Assembly: GCA_003864495.1 (NCBI GenBank)
Contig: ML133436.1
Coordinates: forward strand, 1,937,899 to 2,001,898
Length of the DNA: 64,000 bases
Direction: 5' to 3'
Origin: Nemopilema nomurai
Lineage: Eukaryota; Cnidaria; Scyphozoa; Rhizostomeae; Rhizostomatidae
The number at the start of each line of letters is the position of its first letter. Positions within the stretch are counted from its first letter, which is position 1. Of this stretch, positions 46,245 through 58,600 are shown piece after piece. Below the pieces are notes generated by a model, which saw nothing but the letters and a program-made list of their open reading frames with translations, did no database searches and was not told the DNA's origin. The translations under genes were made by a program, and so were the position numbers.

Positions 46245-47774
46245 ATGAGTAAGGCTCTTGTAGTTGCCTTCTTTCTCTGCTTTTTCCTCAAAACCCTGGA
46301 GATTGCATTGGTGTATTACTTAAATTCGAAGGAAGACAGCTCCATGTTCAATCTAACAAAGCTCGAGAGACAGAAAATAGAAAATGTTAACAGAATCATC
46401 CAACCTGAGGATCTAGAACGATTTGGCTGGGAGCGAATTCTTGAGCCATGCAAGAATGATTTGGAGTGGAAATACAGAACCTCACAGCATGATGAGAGAC
46501 AGCAAAGAACGAGTGGCCCAGAGAGTATTGTTGTTGACTTTACGATCGGTCTATCTGGGCATTACAGTAAATTCATTTTACAATCAAGAACTATAAACGG
46601 GATAGCGAAAAATGTAGGTGGAGATTTCTGGGTGGCATTCCTGACTGGTACAGCTGAGCAGAACGGCATTGTTTACGATAGAAATGATGGAACATATGAA
46701 ATTTGGGTTTTTGTAGACCAACCTGGTGATTATGAACTGAATCTGGTCCTTGAATATTCACAATGCGACGGGTTAAGAGATCCACCGACAGGGTGGTTTG
46801 AGAGAGGTAACCAGCATGGAAGATTCCAAGAAGACGGTATTCTTGGGTATTTAGATGATTATCTAGTAGAAAGGTCCTTACCTTTCCTATTTGAAGTAAA
46901 AGCCCGGGATGAATTTGGATCGTTAAGTAGCAATGGCTCTAAGCTAGAAGAAGATGAAGAATCGCAGCCTGGTACCAAGGCTTCGTGTTACTTTCCTGGA
47001 AGAAGCGGTCTCCCTTGTTCCTTCGTATGGGATGGGTATGGCAAATGGAGAAGGGTTGCTGGAAAATACAACTGGACTCCCAATCGTCGAGCCCCGATCC
47101 CTGCAAATTTCGATTCACAGCCCAAACTTGAGACATTGTGGCTCTATGGAGACTCGCTTACATATCGTTTCTGGGACTCATCGAGCACCAGAGTCCTTTG
47201 CAGAAAGGCTTTTAAAAAATGCCGCAAAACGTACAATTGGATTTACAAGATTGACCAGAAGGGAGAGTCGAAAGTTCCGATCAATACTGGAGTACCCTTC
47301 AATAGAACTCGCTTTTTCGAGCCACTGCATGAAGTTTTGGGTATGCCCGAGATGCAGACAAACCGAAGTGCCTTGGTCATTAACTTCGGATTGCATATCG
47401 TAGCGGCCTTGAACTTTAGTCAGTACCAACGATTGCTAGATGAGCTTGTAAGCATCGTGGACGAACAAAAAATCCAGAAAAATCAATCGAACATTCCCCA
47501 CTTCATTTGGAAAACAACCACACTTTCACACAAAGAAAATTCAAAAATATTGAACGTAACCCATGCAAGATTTATAACAAATCATAGAGTTTCACTTTTC
47601 AATGCCTACACGAATTATCGCTTATGTTTGGCTGGCATTACGATCTTCGATGTCTATCCAATTTCTGCATCGTTTACCAGAGGAACCATAGATCACGTCC
47701 ATTATAAATATTTTGTCTTTGAACCTGCAGAAGATGGCTTGGCAGCCTTTTTGTGGAAGGAAATGAACACATAG
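46245..47774 (+). CDS. NXPE family / PC-esterase domain protein, single exon, 509 aa
   Basis: Type II membrane or secreted protein with an N-terminal hydrophobic anchor (ALVVAFFLCFFLKTLEIALVYYL, residues 4-26). An immunoglobulin-like neurexophilin-type region follows (about 95-185: SIVVDFTIGLSGHYSKF, GTYEIWVFVDQPGDYELNL), then a C-terminal PC-esterase domain (about 255-509). The GDS nucleophile motif is in LWLYGDSLTYRFWD (about 301-303) and the DxxH catalytic pair is DHVH (about 483-486); NFGLH is also typical. In related GDSL/PC-esterases the Ser, Asp and His form an acyl-hydrolase or acyl-transferase site acting on glycans, but the substrate of NXPE proteins is largely unknown. No introns interrupt the ORF. 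NXPE genes are commonly expanded in cnidarians. Confidence 0.92.
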   Translation: MSKALVVAFFLCFFLKTLEIALVYYLNSKEDSSMFNLTKLERQKIENVNRIIQPEDLERFGWERILEPCKNDLEWKYRTSQHDERQQRTSGPESIVVDFTIGLSGHYSKFILQSRTINGIAKNVGGDFWVAFLTGTAEQNGIVYDRNDGTYEIWVFVDQPGDYELNLVLEYSQCDGLRDPPTGWFERGNQHGRFQEDGILGYLDDYLVERSLPFLFEVKARDEFGSLSSNGSKLEEDEESQPGTKASCYFPGRSGLPCSFVWDGYGKWRRVAGKYNWTPNRRAPIPANFDSQPKLETLWLYGDSLTYRFWDSSSTRVLCRKAFKKCRKTYNWIYKIDQKGESKVPINTGVPFNRTRFFEPLHEVLGMPEMQTNRSALVINFGLHIVAALNFSQYQRLLDELVSIVDEQKIQKNQSNIPHFIWKTTTLSHKENSKILNVTHARFITNHRVSLFNAYTNYRLCLAGITIFDVYPISASFTRGTIDHVHYKYFVFEPAEDGLAAFLWKEMNT

Positions 47775-48225
47775 ACATGTTATATCAAGTACACGCGTAT
47801 AAAAGAGAAAAACTTTATTTAAAATGCAATAGATAAATCTCTTTAGAAAAAGGGAAATTACGGAAATTTCTTTAAAAAATACCAAGTTCACTTATGTGGC
47901 AAGAAATGATACCATATGAGTGTACTCGCAAAAGTTATAAAATAATATTATTTAAAGGTGTTGGCCACAAGCATATTCTTGAACCTTAGTAATTGTGTTT
48001 TTATACATTAAATATTATCAAACGGGTTAAAAAACGAATCCTTTTTTACAATCATTTTTTCTATATTGTGTATTATTTTCTACATTTGAGTTGACAAATT
48101 TGAAGTAAGTTTGAGTAACTCAAGTCGCTATTCTTACTATTATTTTTGTCAAAGATTCTTACATTATGAGCCATAAAGGTTCGGTTGCTTAATCTTAGGT
48201 TTCTTCCGAGGCAGCTTCATGTGTG
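47775..48225. other. Convergent 3' region between the NXPE-type gene and the astacin gene
   Basis: 450 bp of AT-rich DNA holding the 3' ends of two convergent genes. ATTAAA at 48007-48012 (plus) could serve the esterase. AATAAA on the minus strand at 47819-47814 could serve the astacin gene. If both are used, the two transcripts overlap by about 200 bases. Confidence 0.5.
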
Positions 48226-49634
48226 TCATCGGGCACCATTCTGCATAGAAGGGGCACAGACTCTGCAACTGTTTTTGCAGTTCGACTTCATCCAGGTTGG
48301 GTTTTTGCTACACTCTCCGGCCGAAGCCCAGTCGGCACACCTTGGGTGCTTATCTAAGCAATCTGTAAAACAATTCTTGTTATAACCAAAGCAATCGTTT
48401 TGATGTGGATTATGCCACGCTTCAGCCAATAAGCTACACCAAGGCATCTTTGTACGATGAATAGATTGTCAATGATTGCCAATCAGACTATGAGACAATA
48501 TAGCGAAGCAGAAATTTTAGTGGTCGATTTATCGTTTAAGTTACTACTGGTTAAAACACTCTCAGCTGCTTTTGCAATCATTTTCCAATCGCTTTTGTCA
48601 TGCTTTTATATAGAACTACTATTGACTTTTTGTTAATCAAACGAATTACAAAAAATGTCCCCTAGAATAATCTGAAAACTCGAAATATATTGTTTCTGCT
48701 CTGGTTCATATTTGTGTATCTTTGACTAATGATCAGTAGGGCTAAAACAAACGAACTAAACAACTTTGAAACAGAGACTCGTCCTAAATAACCTGCTCTT
48801 GACAAACCAGCTCAAAGTGCTTCGGGACATCAAATCAAGAAGGGGCCGTTTATCTTCCCTTTTAACTTAGCTCTTAGACGCCCAAATACCGATTGTAAGC
48901 TTGCCTTCTCCAAAACCATGCCCTCTCCATGACCGATTCAAATCAATAATCTCATATTATGATTTAAAGCATTTTCAAACCTTCGCATTTTCTACAGCAA
49001 CGGGCCCAAACATCGGGGCTGCACAAACCATTGCTGTCATTAACCAATACGTCACAGATTATTGATTCATCTACACAGCGCTCCACTGAAACAGAGTCAA
49101 ATACCAATAAATACCTTTTTTCCTAAATTGCCAATAAAAATTTGATATATCTTTTCTAATAACCAATAACTCTTGCAAGCAAAATAGTTACGTCTTAAAC
49201 TGTTAAAGAGATGGTGTACTGAGTAGGACGTTCATAATTATAGATTTGATATAAGATAGATTGTCAGTATATATGTGAACTTAGCAACCGTAGCTTCCAA
49301 GAAAATATGCAGTGTTTTGGTAGGGTAACAAGTGTTATTCATACGGTAGTGATAGGGTAATGAATGTTATTCATACGGTAGTGATAGGGTAATCAGTGTT
49401 GTCCATATGGTAGTGATAGGGTGATAAGTGTTATCCAATTTAATAGTGATAAGGTGATTAGTGTCTCAATTTTCGTATGATGATGTTACGGACCCGTCTC
49501 AACATTGATTTATCAAAGAGATTATGCCTTACATGCACACGTGTGACAACATTTCCGCAACATGTAGCTTGGGTTTTTGAAGCATTCTCCCTTCTTTGCC
49601 CATTCTTTGCAATTCAAGTGCAGATCAGTGCATC
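48226..49634 (-). CDS. Three C-terminal ShK domain exons
   Basis: Exons 49634-49533 (RCTDLHLNCKEWAKKGEC), 49085-48981 (ERCVDESIICDVLVNDSNGL) and 48362-48226 (CLDKHPRCADWASAGEC, ends NGAR and TGA). ShK (SXC) modules have six Cys; the middle one here is atypical in its loop. The splice after the first ShK removes its sixth Cys, whereas reading through the donor keeps a Cys and stops after two more codons (TAA at 49522). So the gene may make a short form ending after the first ShK. Confidence 0.85.
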
Positions 49635-52600
49635 CTAAGTGCAAGTTCAAGAACATATGGTTTAAAAGCACATGGAAGCCTTGATAAGTAACACAGTTAA
49701 AAATTTCGCAGACTGAACAACTCTTTGTGAAGAAATATTCGCGCATTCTATGTCTGTGGTGGGCTATAAAAGTTCATTGTGATGCCTTCAAATTTATTGT
49801 GAAACTCTATTCAAAGAGCGCTAAAGTAAACATGTAGGAATGTCGGTCGACAAGATACGGTGAACAAATAAAAATTTTAATTACTCATATACACATAACT
49901 GTGAACATATATATTTCTAAACGTACGTTGTATTCCTTCTATGCACTCCCCGTCATCAATATATATGTCATCCAAAAGCATTTTGGCGACCTTTGATATT
50001 CCAGTACGATAGACAAACTTGAGCTGAAATAGAAAGACATGGAAACAAAAATTTTTAACAGGAATAAGAATTTGTAGACTCTTTTTCAATGAAAGAAAAG
50101 CCCGCAGTAGAATGGAAGAAGAGTAGTGCCTGTGTACATGTCTATTTTCAAGCTTAAGAGGCCAAGCTTACTGTTTGAGGGAGAGCTTCCTGTTGAAGGA
50201 AATGCTCCTTTAGAAAGGGGATAAAGTCTTTGCTGGTTCTACCAGTTGATGCACAACTGCTGGTCCCAAAAAGGTTTTTACATTGGAAGCCTGTTCGTTG
50301 ATCAGTGCGACTGGAATACACACCAGCAAATAATGTACAACCCTAGTCATTGTAAGTGAACCCTTAAGCCTGGTTTCCATTTGATCGTTTACGATCGCTG
50401 AAAACTCCAGCGATCCTCAGCGATCGTCAGCGTCAATAAAACCCTGGTTAGCAGGCTCTACCTGCACAGCGTCTGTCTCCCTATACACACTAGCCATCTT
50501 GTGTTGTGTGTTGCAGTCAAATGTAGGCGATATTTCACCGACAAACCTTGTATCTTTGCTCGGTAATAGGTAGCGTCGCTGCACCTTGCTTCCAGTCGTC
50601 CCCTTGCTCTGTGGTTCTTTCCCAAAGCATCATGTGGTGTCCCGATTCGTACACAATGTGCAAGCGAAACTCCCCACCAATTTGACCGGACATTAAGTAG
50701 AAGAAGTTTACACACTTTTTAAACACGTTCCGCTTCATGAATTCGCTGGTCAAAGACGCTGCTTGCCCTTTCACGCAGAATTTACTGTTTGTATCAACAA
50801 CAAGAAGTGACCCTGCAACGAGAGAAAGCAAGATGATTGTCTGAATGAAAACTTATTGATATCAACTGTGGCGGAGACTGGAAAGGGAGAGTGCTAAAAC
50901 TGGAGAAGGTAAGAGTTTGCCTCGCAGAACCCATGTGTAACTGATATGGTTTAGCATAGCAAGTGACAGCAACAGTTATAATGAAACATGATAATAATTA
51001 TGATGATAATAATATCAACGATAATAGAAACTTTTCATTTACAATTCAATTAAAACTTCAATTATAAATATCACTATTACAAAAGTAATTTGCTATTGGC
51101 TAGCCTGGGTAAATCGCAATAAAAATAAATTAACAAAAAAAGGAAAAAGTGTGTATAATACTAGTAATAATAAATATAATAATAATAGATTCTTTTTTGC
51201 AGGATTTTTCTGTCAGCTACAATATCTTAGCTCCTATCAATTGAAGCCCTGTTTTTAAAAGCTAGAAAATGTCAAATCTTCTGAGTAGTCACTATGAAGT
51301 TGTGATCAATATATAAAAAATGCTACTTAAAAGCGATCAAATATTGATTTACGTATAAGTTTATTGAAGTTTTTTATGCAAGTTATTCCTGATGACTCTC
51401 ATTCCATGAAACACTTTGTATTCTGAAATTATATAGAATATCACGAGTGGCCCTGGTGAATGAAATTACTCAAGCTACGTTACTAGTGTCCGCACTAACG
51501 CATTGAAAAACTAGAACATCACTCTTCCTATATAAAGCGCTAGAAGGGTACAAATAGGATCATTGCTTTGACCTATCTAAGTACACACCTAAGTGAGATT
51601 TTGTGACAAAGACTTGCTGCTCAATAAAGGACATCTAGTTTGTTAATTGGTGGTGTAAATGGCAGACCAAAAATCGAGCAGAGAAAGCAACATTTTTTAC
51701 AGCGATGATGTGTAATGCACCCACCTATACCAGTCGTGTGATCTTTCAGATTGCCTTTAGATGAAACCTTAGCCCATTCACATGGCGTCGGAGTTGTTGC
51801 TTTGACCTCCCATATTCCGGAGCCCTCCTCAAAGTTTGCATCATAAGGAGCTGGCAAAAAAGAAGAGTGACAATGTTGGCAACTTGTGTTACAACGGTGG
51901 GCACTACAATGTGAAGGTGGGGTGGCAAACACGTAGTGGGTGAAGGTGAAAGGGGGGAGGGGAGTTTGGAACACTTAGCTGACCACGTACTCTTCCATGT
52001 TCATGTGAGTTGAACCCATCCTCTTCCTAACTTATTTGTGTTGACCCCCTATCTACCTTCATCATATTGGTAGCCCCCCTTGGAGTTAGCCCCCCCCCTT
52101 ATACTTACGTAGGTGCTGTGCCATGACACTAGTTGAGGATAAATGTGAGACAGTAAGATATTGTTAGGAAAGCTTCAAAAATATATTGAAATTGAGTTTC
52201 ACAGGAAGCACTATTCTAACAAACAAATGACAAATAACATGGTTTGCTCATCAATATCATAATGTGCTTAAAAATCTTTGAGGTCATTCCTAATATTTAA
52301 TTGCTACAATGAATGATCGCATTTATACTTCTTTACAGAATTCTCTCTTGTATCTGGCTGGTTGAAATATAACTTGGTAATGTTTCATTTGGAAATTGAT
52401 AATGCACCCTATTAATTAATTATAGAATTTAACTTCATCTGGAAAATTCGTTTGCTTTTCAATGTTTCTAGATTGAATATGTAATAAGTAATCGGATATT
52501 TGCTTACCACTGATGCACTTTTTAGTTCTGCAAGCCTTCATTTCGTACTTGATATCCTTGCAATCTTCGCCATCACAAGACTCGTGCCGAAATCGTTGCC

Positions 52601-55600
52601 CAAGGCCACACGACTTGGAACAGGCTGACCATTGTGTCCACTTGGAAGTGCCTTGTTTTACTTCTGGATCTATGGTTATTACTATCAAAAAAGAAATGGT
52701 CATTAACAGCAAACCCTTACTCGCTACACACACCAATATTTCAGTCGGCTCGATAAATGAAAAACAGATAATTAAGATGACAGATTACAGGGTGAACAGC
52801 GGACCTTTGAGTAAGGGAGTAAAGGCAAATAATTCTGGAAACAATAGTAATTTTGAAAAACTGGCAAACTGCTCAATAAATACTCTTAGAGAACAATCTA
52901 GAATCATTGTTTGAAAAGGGTCGAATGATTTGATGAAAAAGGTTGAAAAGATTTAAGAAATTTTGCGAGGAAACATGAGAGCACATCAGGCCTGTAGCCA
53001 GGTCTTGGCAGATGGGGTGGCAAAATTTCTAATAAAGTCAATTTTCGGAGGGGGAGGGGGTTAGGCGTTACGAGTCTTCAAAAAATTGCTGGGGGTGGCA
53101 AACACCTAGCTCTAATTGCCTCCGTGATGGCCCCCAGTCGTGGTTAGTAACAGTCGATACAAGATGACTCACTTCTATCTTTACAAAACATTCTATTGAG
53201 TTTATCCACATCCAGTTCGCTAAGGTCTGTTCCGCCAAGAATTTTGTTAGGGTTGTGTCGTGCCTGCAGAGTCATCTTATTATTTTTGCTGTAAGAAATT
53301 CTTTGGAAGTGCATGATCGAGTTGAAATCGTACTGAAAGTGGTACATGTTGGTGTTATGAAGAGTATGGCGATGGAACACGTTTGATAGGCCTAAAAAGT
53401 CAAGAGAACCCTGGTAATGTAAGAAGTATATAATATCTATTCTGACGTAGACAAGTCGACGAAGGGAAATTAGCACTTTACTAACAAGAAATATAAATAC
53501 GACTTTAGCTCAAGTGATCTTAAACCGTATGAGCTTTACAAAGATGGCACTGTCATAGAAGACTTCGCATTGATATCAAAATACGGTACTGACGTTGTCA
53601 GATAATACGCTAACTACATAACAATTCGCAACCTTACAGTCATAACAGTGTCTGATATATAGTATTTTCTTTGGTAGTAAACTCTGAGAATACTCCTTTA
53701 ACTCAGAAAAACTTTAGCGTTAACACTAATCTATTTAACATAAACTTACGTTCACAGTTGAAACATGGCTAATCAAATCTAGAGACAAATGAATCTTCTA
53801 AAAAATATTTCATTGTAAGTCATTGTAGTGTGAAAACCATTTATAATGTTTTTCAATCAATCAATATATCCAAGTAATTTACGCTCTCGTAGAATGGCGG
53901 GTACTTGCAAAGAGCTTCAATAGAAGGCTTTCTGTTGAAGACCTATTAAAGCAATAGCCTTGACTGCAAGCATCCTCATAAACTCTAGCATCGATGCTCT
54001 AGCAATACAGGCTTGCACCTGACTACTACTAAAAAGGCACCCCTAGGCTAGACTGGTATCTCCATATCGCTACAACAAGCTTAACATTTCTAAAGGCCTT
54101 GCAATTTGAAGATTGGTTGGCATTAGCAGCTCACCACTACGTATATTGTTCCAGTTCACTCGCACGTATTCATCTCTGTCCTGTCGGTTTTGCTCGTGTA
54201 GAAAACCTGAACATAGAAGGTTTCTCAGCGTAAGACCACAATCAAAGGTAGTTGTACCACAGCTCGCTCTACTAAGGGAGCTGGTCCTTAATGCACTCTC
54301 ATTAACTCGGACGTTAAGAGTTTCTAGATAGGATAATTCCTAAAAAGGCGAGACATAGCTGTTAGACGATTAATGCAGCGTCCTTTAATGATGCAGTGTG
54401 TTTGCGTTGCCTGAATTTAATTGGAAATTTTCTAATAACCCTGATAACTCAGACAATACATAGTTATCAACCATACTTTGATTGATCACAGCATGTAAGT
54501 CTTGTTGGAACCATTTTGAATTATGTTTTAAAAAATTGTTCAGATGTACAAATGTTGTCATTAAAGGAAGCCTTGAGACTTCTGTTTATCGAGCTTTCTT
54601 TGAACGAGAATGCAGACACCTACCCAGAGCATGAAGCAGCATGTGGAGAGCAATGTCCGCCTTCCAGCATCCTACCCCGAGAGACACCCATGTTGGTAGC
54701 TTTCCCCAGTACTTTCTACCAAGTTCTGAAAAGCAACTGATTTTGTGCCAAAGGTTTTAGTATCATTTTTAATTTTTGAACTTTCATACATCTATGTAAA
54801 TTGATTGATTGATTTATTGAAAAATAAGGCAATCAATGTTGTTGAAATGAAAATCCTATTAGATAACGACATACATAGATATATCAGGAAGAAGGAGAAA
54901 TAATTGGCGACACCTATAAACAGCAGCGAACAAGCAACTTTGGCTCATGATTAAAGCACTCTACGCCAACATCACGTGATACGGCACCAAAAGAAGAAGA
55001 AGATTTAATTATCGTCATTCCCATAGACTGTCAAAGCATGAGCTACGTCATACACCAGTTTAAATCTTCTTGGCCTAATATGGTTATCAGTTTGCTTGGT
55101 ATCAATGCATACCCTTGGCCATTATAGAATTCTATCCAGTTGTGGTCTGATTGTCTCTTTCTTCTAAACGTGACGCATGTCTTTGATTGGATGCTTTTGA
55201 TGGCAAGCTCAATAGCCCGCTCAAATTTCTCTGAAATAGAAAAAAGACGAGGACAAAATAAAAGTGAGAACGAGAAAGATTTATTTTTTGCCAAGTACAG
55301 TGTTTCATACCAATTAAATAGGGTATGAAGCCAAAGTTGATGATTCACAATACAACTTTACTTATTATTTAAACTGAAGATCATTACTGTGAAGTCAATA
55401 TACTTCATAGCCTACGCCATTTTGGGAGTTCCTTTGACACTGCAATTATGTTACCCCCGTGTATACTTGTCACAGTCTTATCGCTTGTTACGCTCACGCC
55501 CAATATTGTAAAGTCAAGCTTTTGAAGTAGGGGTGTTACGATCGGCACAATCTATACGTTAATGGTGGGCTAACACGTTACGTCTATGTTATCATTATAT

Positions 55601-58600
55601 ATAGTCGCGTTTGTAAATATTTCAGGATAAAACCAACGATATGGAGTTTCTTCTATGTCTACGCTCTACCGAAGCTGTGTTCAAAAAAATAATGAAGTAA
55701 ATATTAAGATAACTCAGCTGTACACTTTTCGTCGTTTATTACAATGGCAAATATTATTGCTTTATTATCATTTTCCACATTTTCGTACTTGCTTCTAGTA
55801 GTGTTATACATATATTCCACAAAAAAGAGATGATATTTGCTATAGTATTCCGCTTAAAGACCACCTTATGTGAATGCAACAGATTAAGGAGGATTGAAAA
55901 TTATCATCAATAGTGGCGTGCCGAAGGGCTTTTTTTTGGGGGGGGGGGGGTGTAAAATGAGAAATTTACCGACAGGGTTGATTAAAGATAGTTAATCATA
56001 GCGCACAAATTTTACACTCTAGTACCGTAGTGGTTTCTTTGTCTTTAAGCTGGATATAACAAAAGTGCAAATATAATTCTTTCCCGAAATACCGACACGC
56101 TGTTATAGTTGTTTCAACTTGATCATCACCCCCGCCTAATGCCTACCTTGATTGCCAGCATTTCTTCCAAGGAATGTTAAATCATATGGAATGTCATTGT
56201 CTGGCCACATCTTATCTTTATATGATATATGCGTCTTCTTGTCTTCTGTTCTCGTGTCACTTGGATTTGATAATATTTCTTTATCTCGTTTGTCCAGCAC
56301 TAAACACCCCTCAAACAGTTGGTCAGCCAAGTCTAAAATATGAATGAAGGCATGAAGGCAAATGCTACAAGACTATTATGCCAATCTAGAGAGGCAGGGG
56401 CAATGGCGATGCCAAGGGTCCTGCTTGTTTCGCTCAGCAGGACCAACATTCTTTAAGAGTAGAATTGTCTTGCTTCAAGATATATCTATATACTATATAC
56501 TTCAAGTAAGTTAATCAAGCTTCGAGTGGCCCCGTTTACAGCCAAAGAAAGCTGCTACAGGTATACCATACTAGCATGGATGCGTTATACTAGGGCGGCC
56601 ACGTATACTTGGTCCAGCTCATAAGTAAGATACTCTATGTTTGGTTGGTCCAGCCTCGCAATGGCTTTCGTCAATTTTATCCTGCTTCACAAAAGCCAAT
56701 GATAAAAAGCAGCCCTGCATGATCCGGAGGACTTGGCAAAATTATAAAAACAACATACAGCGGCCTGTAATGATTTGATTGATTAAGAGCTTGCCTGGGT
56801 AGACTCAGCAGCATTGTTTTGAAAACTTTTGGCCTTGATCTTTCTGAAAGCAGGACCTGTATTTCCCAGATCCCTGTAGCCTATGGCGAAGTCTCACTTT
56901 GAGATCAAGTCCAATTTTCCAACTGGACTGTTGGTCTCAGCAATGATGATGTTTGAATGTTTTTTACTTATGATTCTATAATTGTATGTGTTAATATTTT
57001 GATCAGGGGTCAGTTTAAATAAATGAATAGAAAAAATCTTGTGTTATTGGCTTCATCAAAGACAATTTAGGAAAATGGTTAATACTAATGGTTTTTAACT
57101 TAACCTTTTTTGTAATATCTTTTACAAATGAGAGAGTTGGTGGCAAGCGCATTCTAAAAGGCTTAGTGAGCCTTATGTATTGTCAAAGGCTTATGAATTG
57201 TTAAAATTATCAAACTGTTCATGATTAATAAGGTCTTAAAGCTACACTACTTACTTAGAATAACTTGTTTCTTAAAATGTAGATATGGTACTTGATATTG
57301 GTCTAAAGTTTCAAAAATATTGCTTGGAAAAATCTATTTATTACATTTTCACCTTATTTTGATGAAGATTTTTACAGGGCATGACGGTCGAAAATATTAT
57401 TGGGTTTACCCATGCCCCCAGATAAATTCTTCCAATAAGCAAGATATATTCAAGGCTAGTTTCGCCACTGGGCAGGGGTTTTGGAAATTTACACCTTTCC
57501 CCCATTGATGTTAAGATATAGGTGGGAAACACTAAAATGGTGCCATTTCCCTATCAAGTCACAGCAACCTTGATAAAGGCATTCTGTAAAACCTAGAACT
57601 ACAGTCCGGATGTCCGAAGTCGAGAAGTGGGACAAATGGAGCACTGGGTTCAACCTGCTAGTTAACAACGTACTTGAATATGCCAGCCCAAAAAATATTT
57701 GATGCTGGAATATATATGTGAATGATGTGTTTGTATCGCTCAATGAAAACGGAATTATGCAAACAACGCTATGACTGGAACTCACGTAGCTCAGGGTCAA
57801 ATGCCTTGTTCATTCTAACATCGTCACGTCCAGGCTTGGTGACTTCGTTGACGCCTTCTACGTCGCCTTGGGCTGTGTGATCATTTGGATCTGAAAAAAA
57901 CATGGTAATACTACTATTGAAAGATCGAAGTGACTTTTTGAATGGCGAGTTGTTAGCCACACAAGGCCCATCTAAGCACCACAACGCATTGTAGAATGTC
58001 CACAAATCAGGGTATGTCTGATTGGTAATGCAAGTAATCGCTTATAGAAGCAATATATCGACACATAGAGCCTATAAATATTACCCATGGCTGCATTTCA
58101 CAGACCTTGTGGTAAGCAACAATCTACTATTCTCCGAAATCACATGAAGCCTGGGGCAAGCTGGGGATATTCAAATGGTGCAGAACAAGGCAGTACAGTA
58201 ACTGCAGCTCTATACCCACAATTGGCTACTTAAAGAGCCTCAACAATTTCTTTCAAGAATTCGGTTGAAGAATTTTGCCGTCTCCATCGTGTAGTGCTAA
58301 TTTCGTTGTCAGCCTCAAATCGCAAAATACACATTTTCATGGAAATGATGTAGAATATGAAAATACCTGAAGAACGGGCCAGCGCAAATTCGTTTTCTTC
58401 TAAAGACAGATCTGTAACGACATAGGGTATCCTAGTTAAATTCTATATAGATTTCTAAAAAAGTACTGCGTGTATGAATAAGAAGTATAAGAAGTAATTT
58501 TTATATAATTTTAGAGAGAAATTTTAAAATTGACCTTCAATATACATTACGGTATTTGCAAAGGACAAAATACTGAGTATTCATAACACAATTGTGGAAT

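Noticed and set aside
48226..49634. Stand-alone ShK toxin genes
   Set aside because: The ShK exons join in phase to MAM, TSP1 and astacin exons with a single signal peptide far upstream, so they are modules of a large secreted protein.
50340..50460. A GCCTGGTTTCCATTTGATCG-type sequence as a mobile element end
   Set aside because: It resembles an element terminus with internal GCGATC repeats, but I found no matching inverted end within the window, so it is not called.
54624..54715. Alternative acceptor at 54715 for astacin exon 6
   Set aside because: It restores phase with exon 5 but drops the conserved LGR segment, so I kept 54725 and flagged the conflict.
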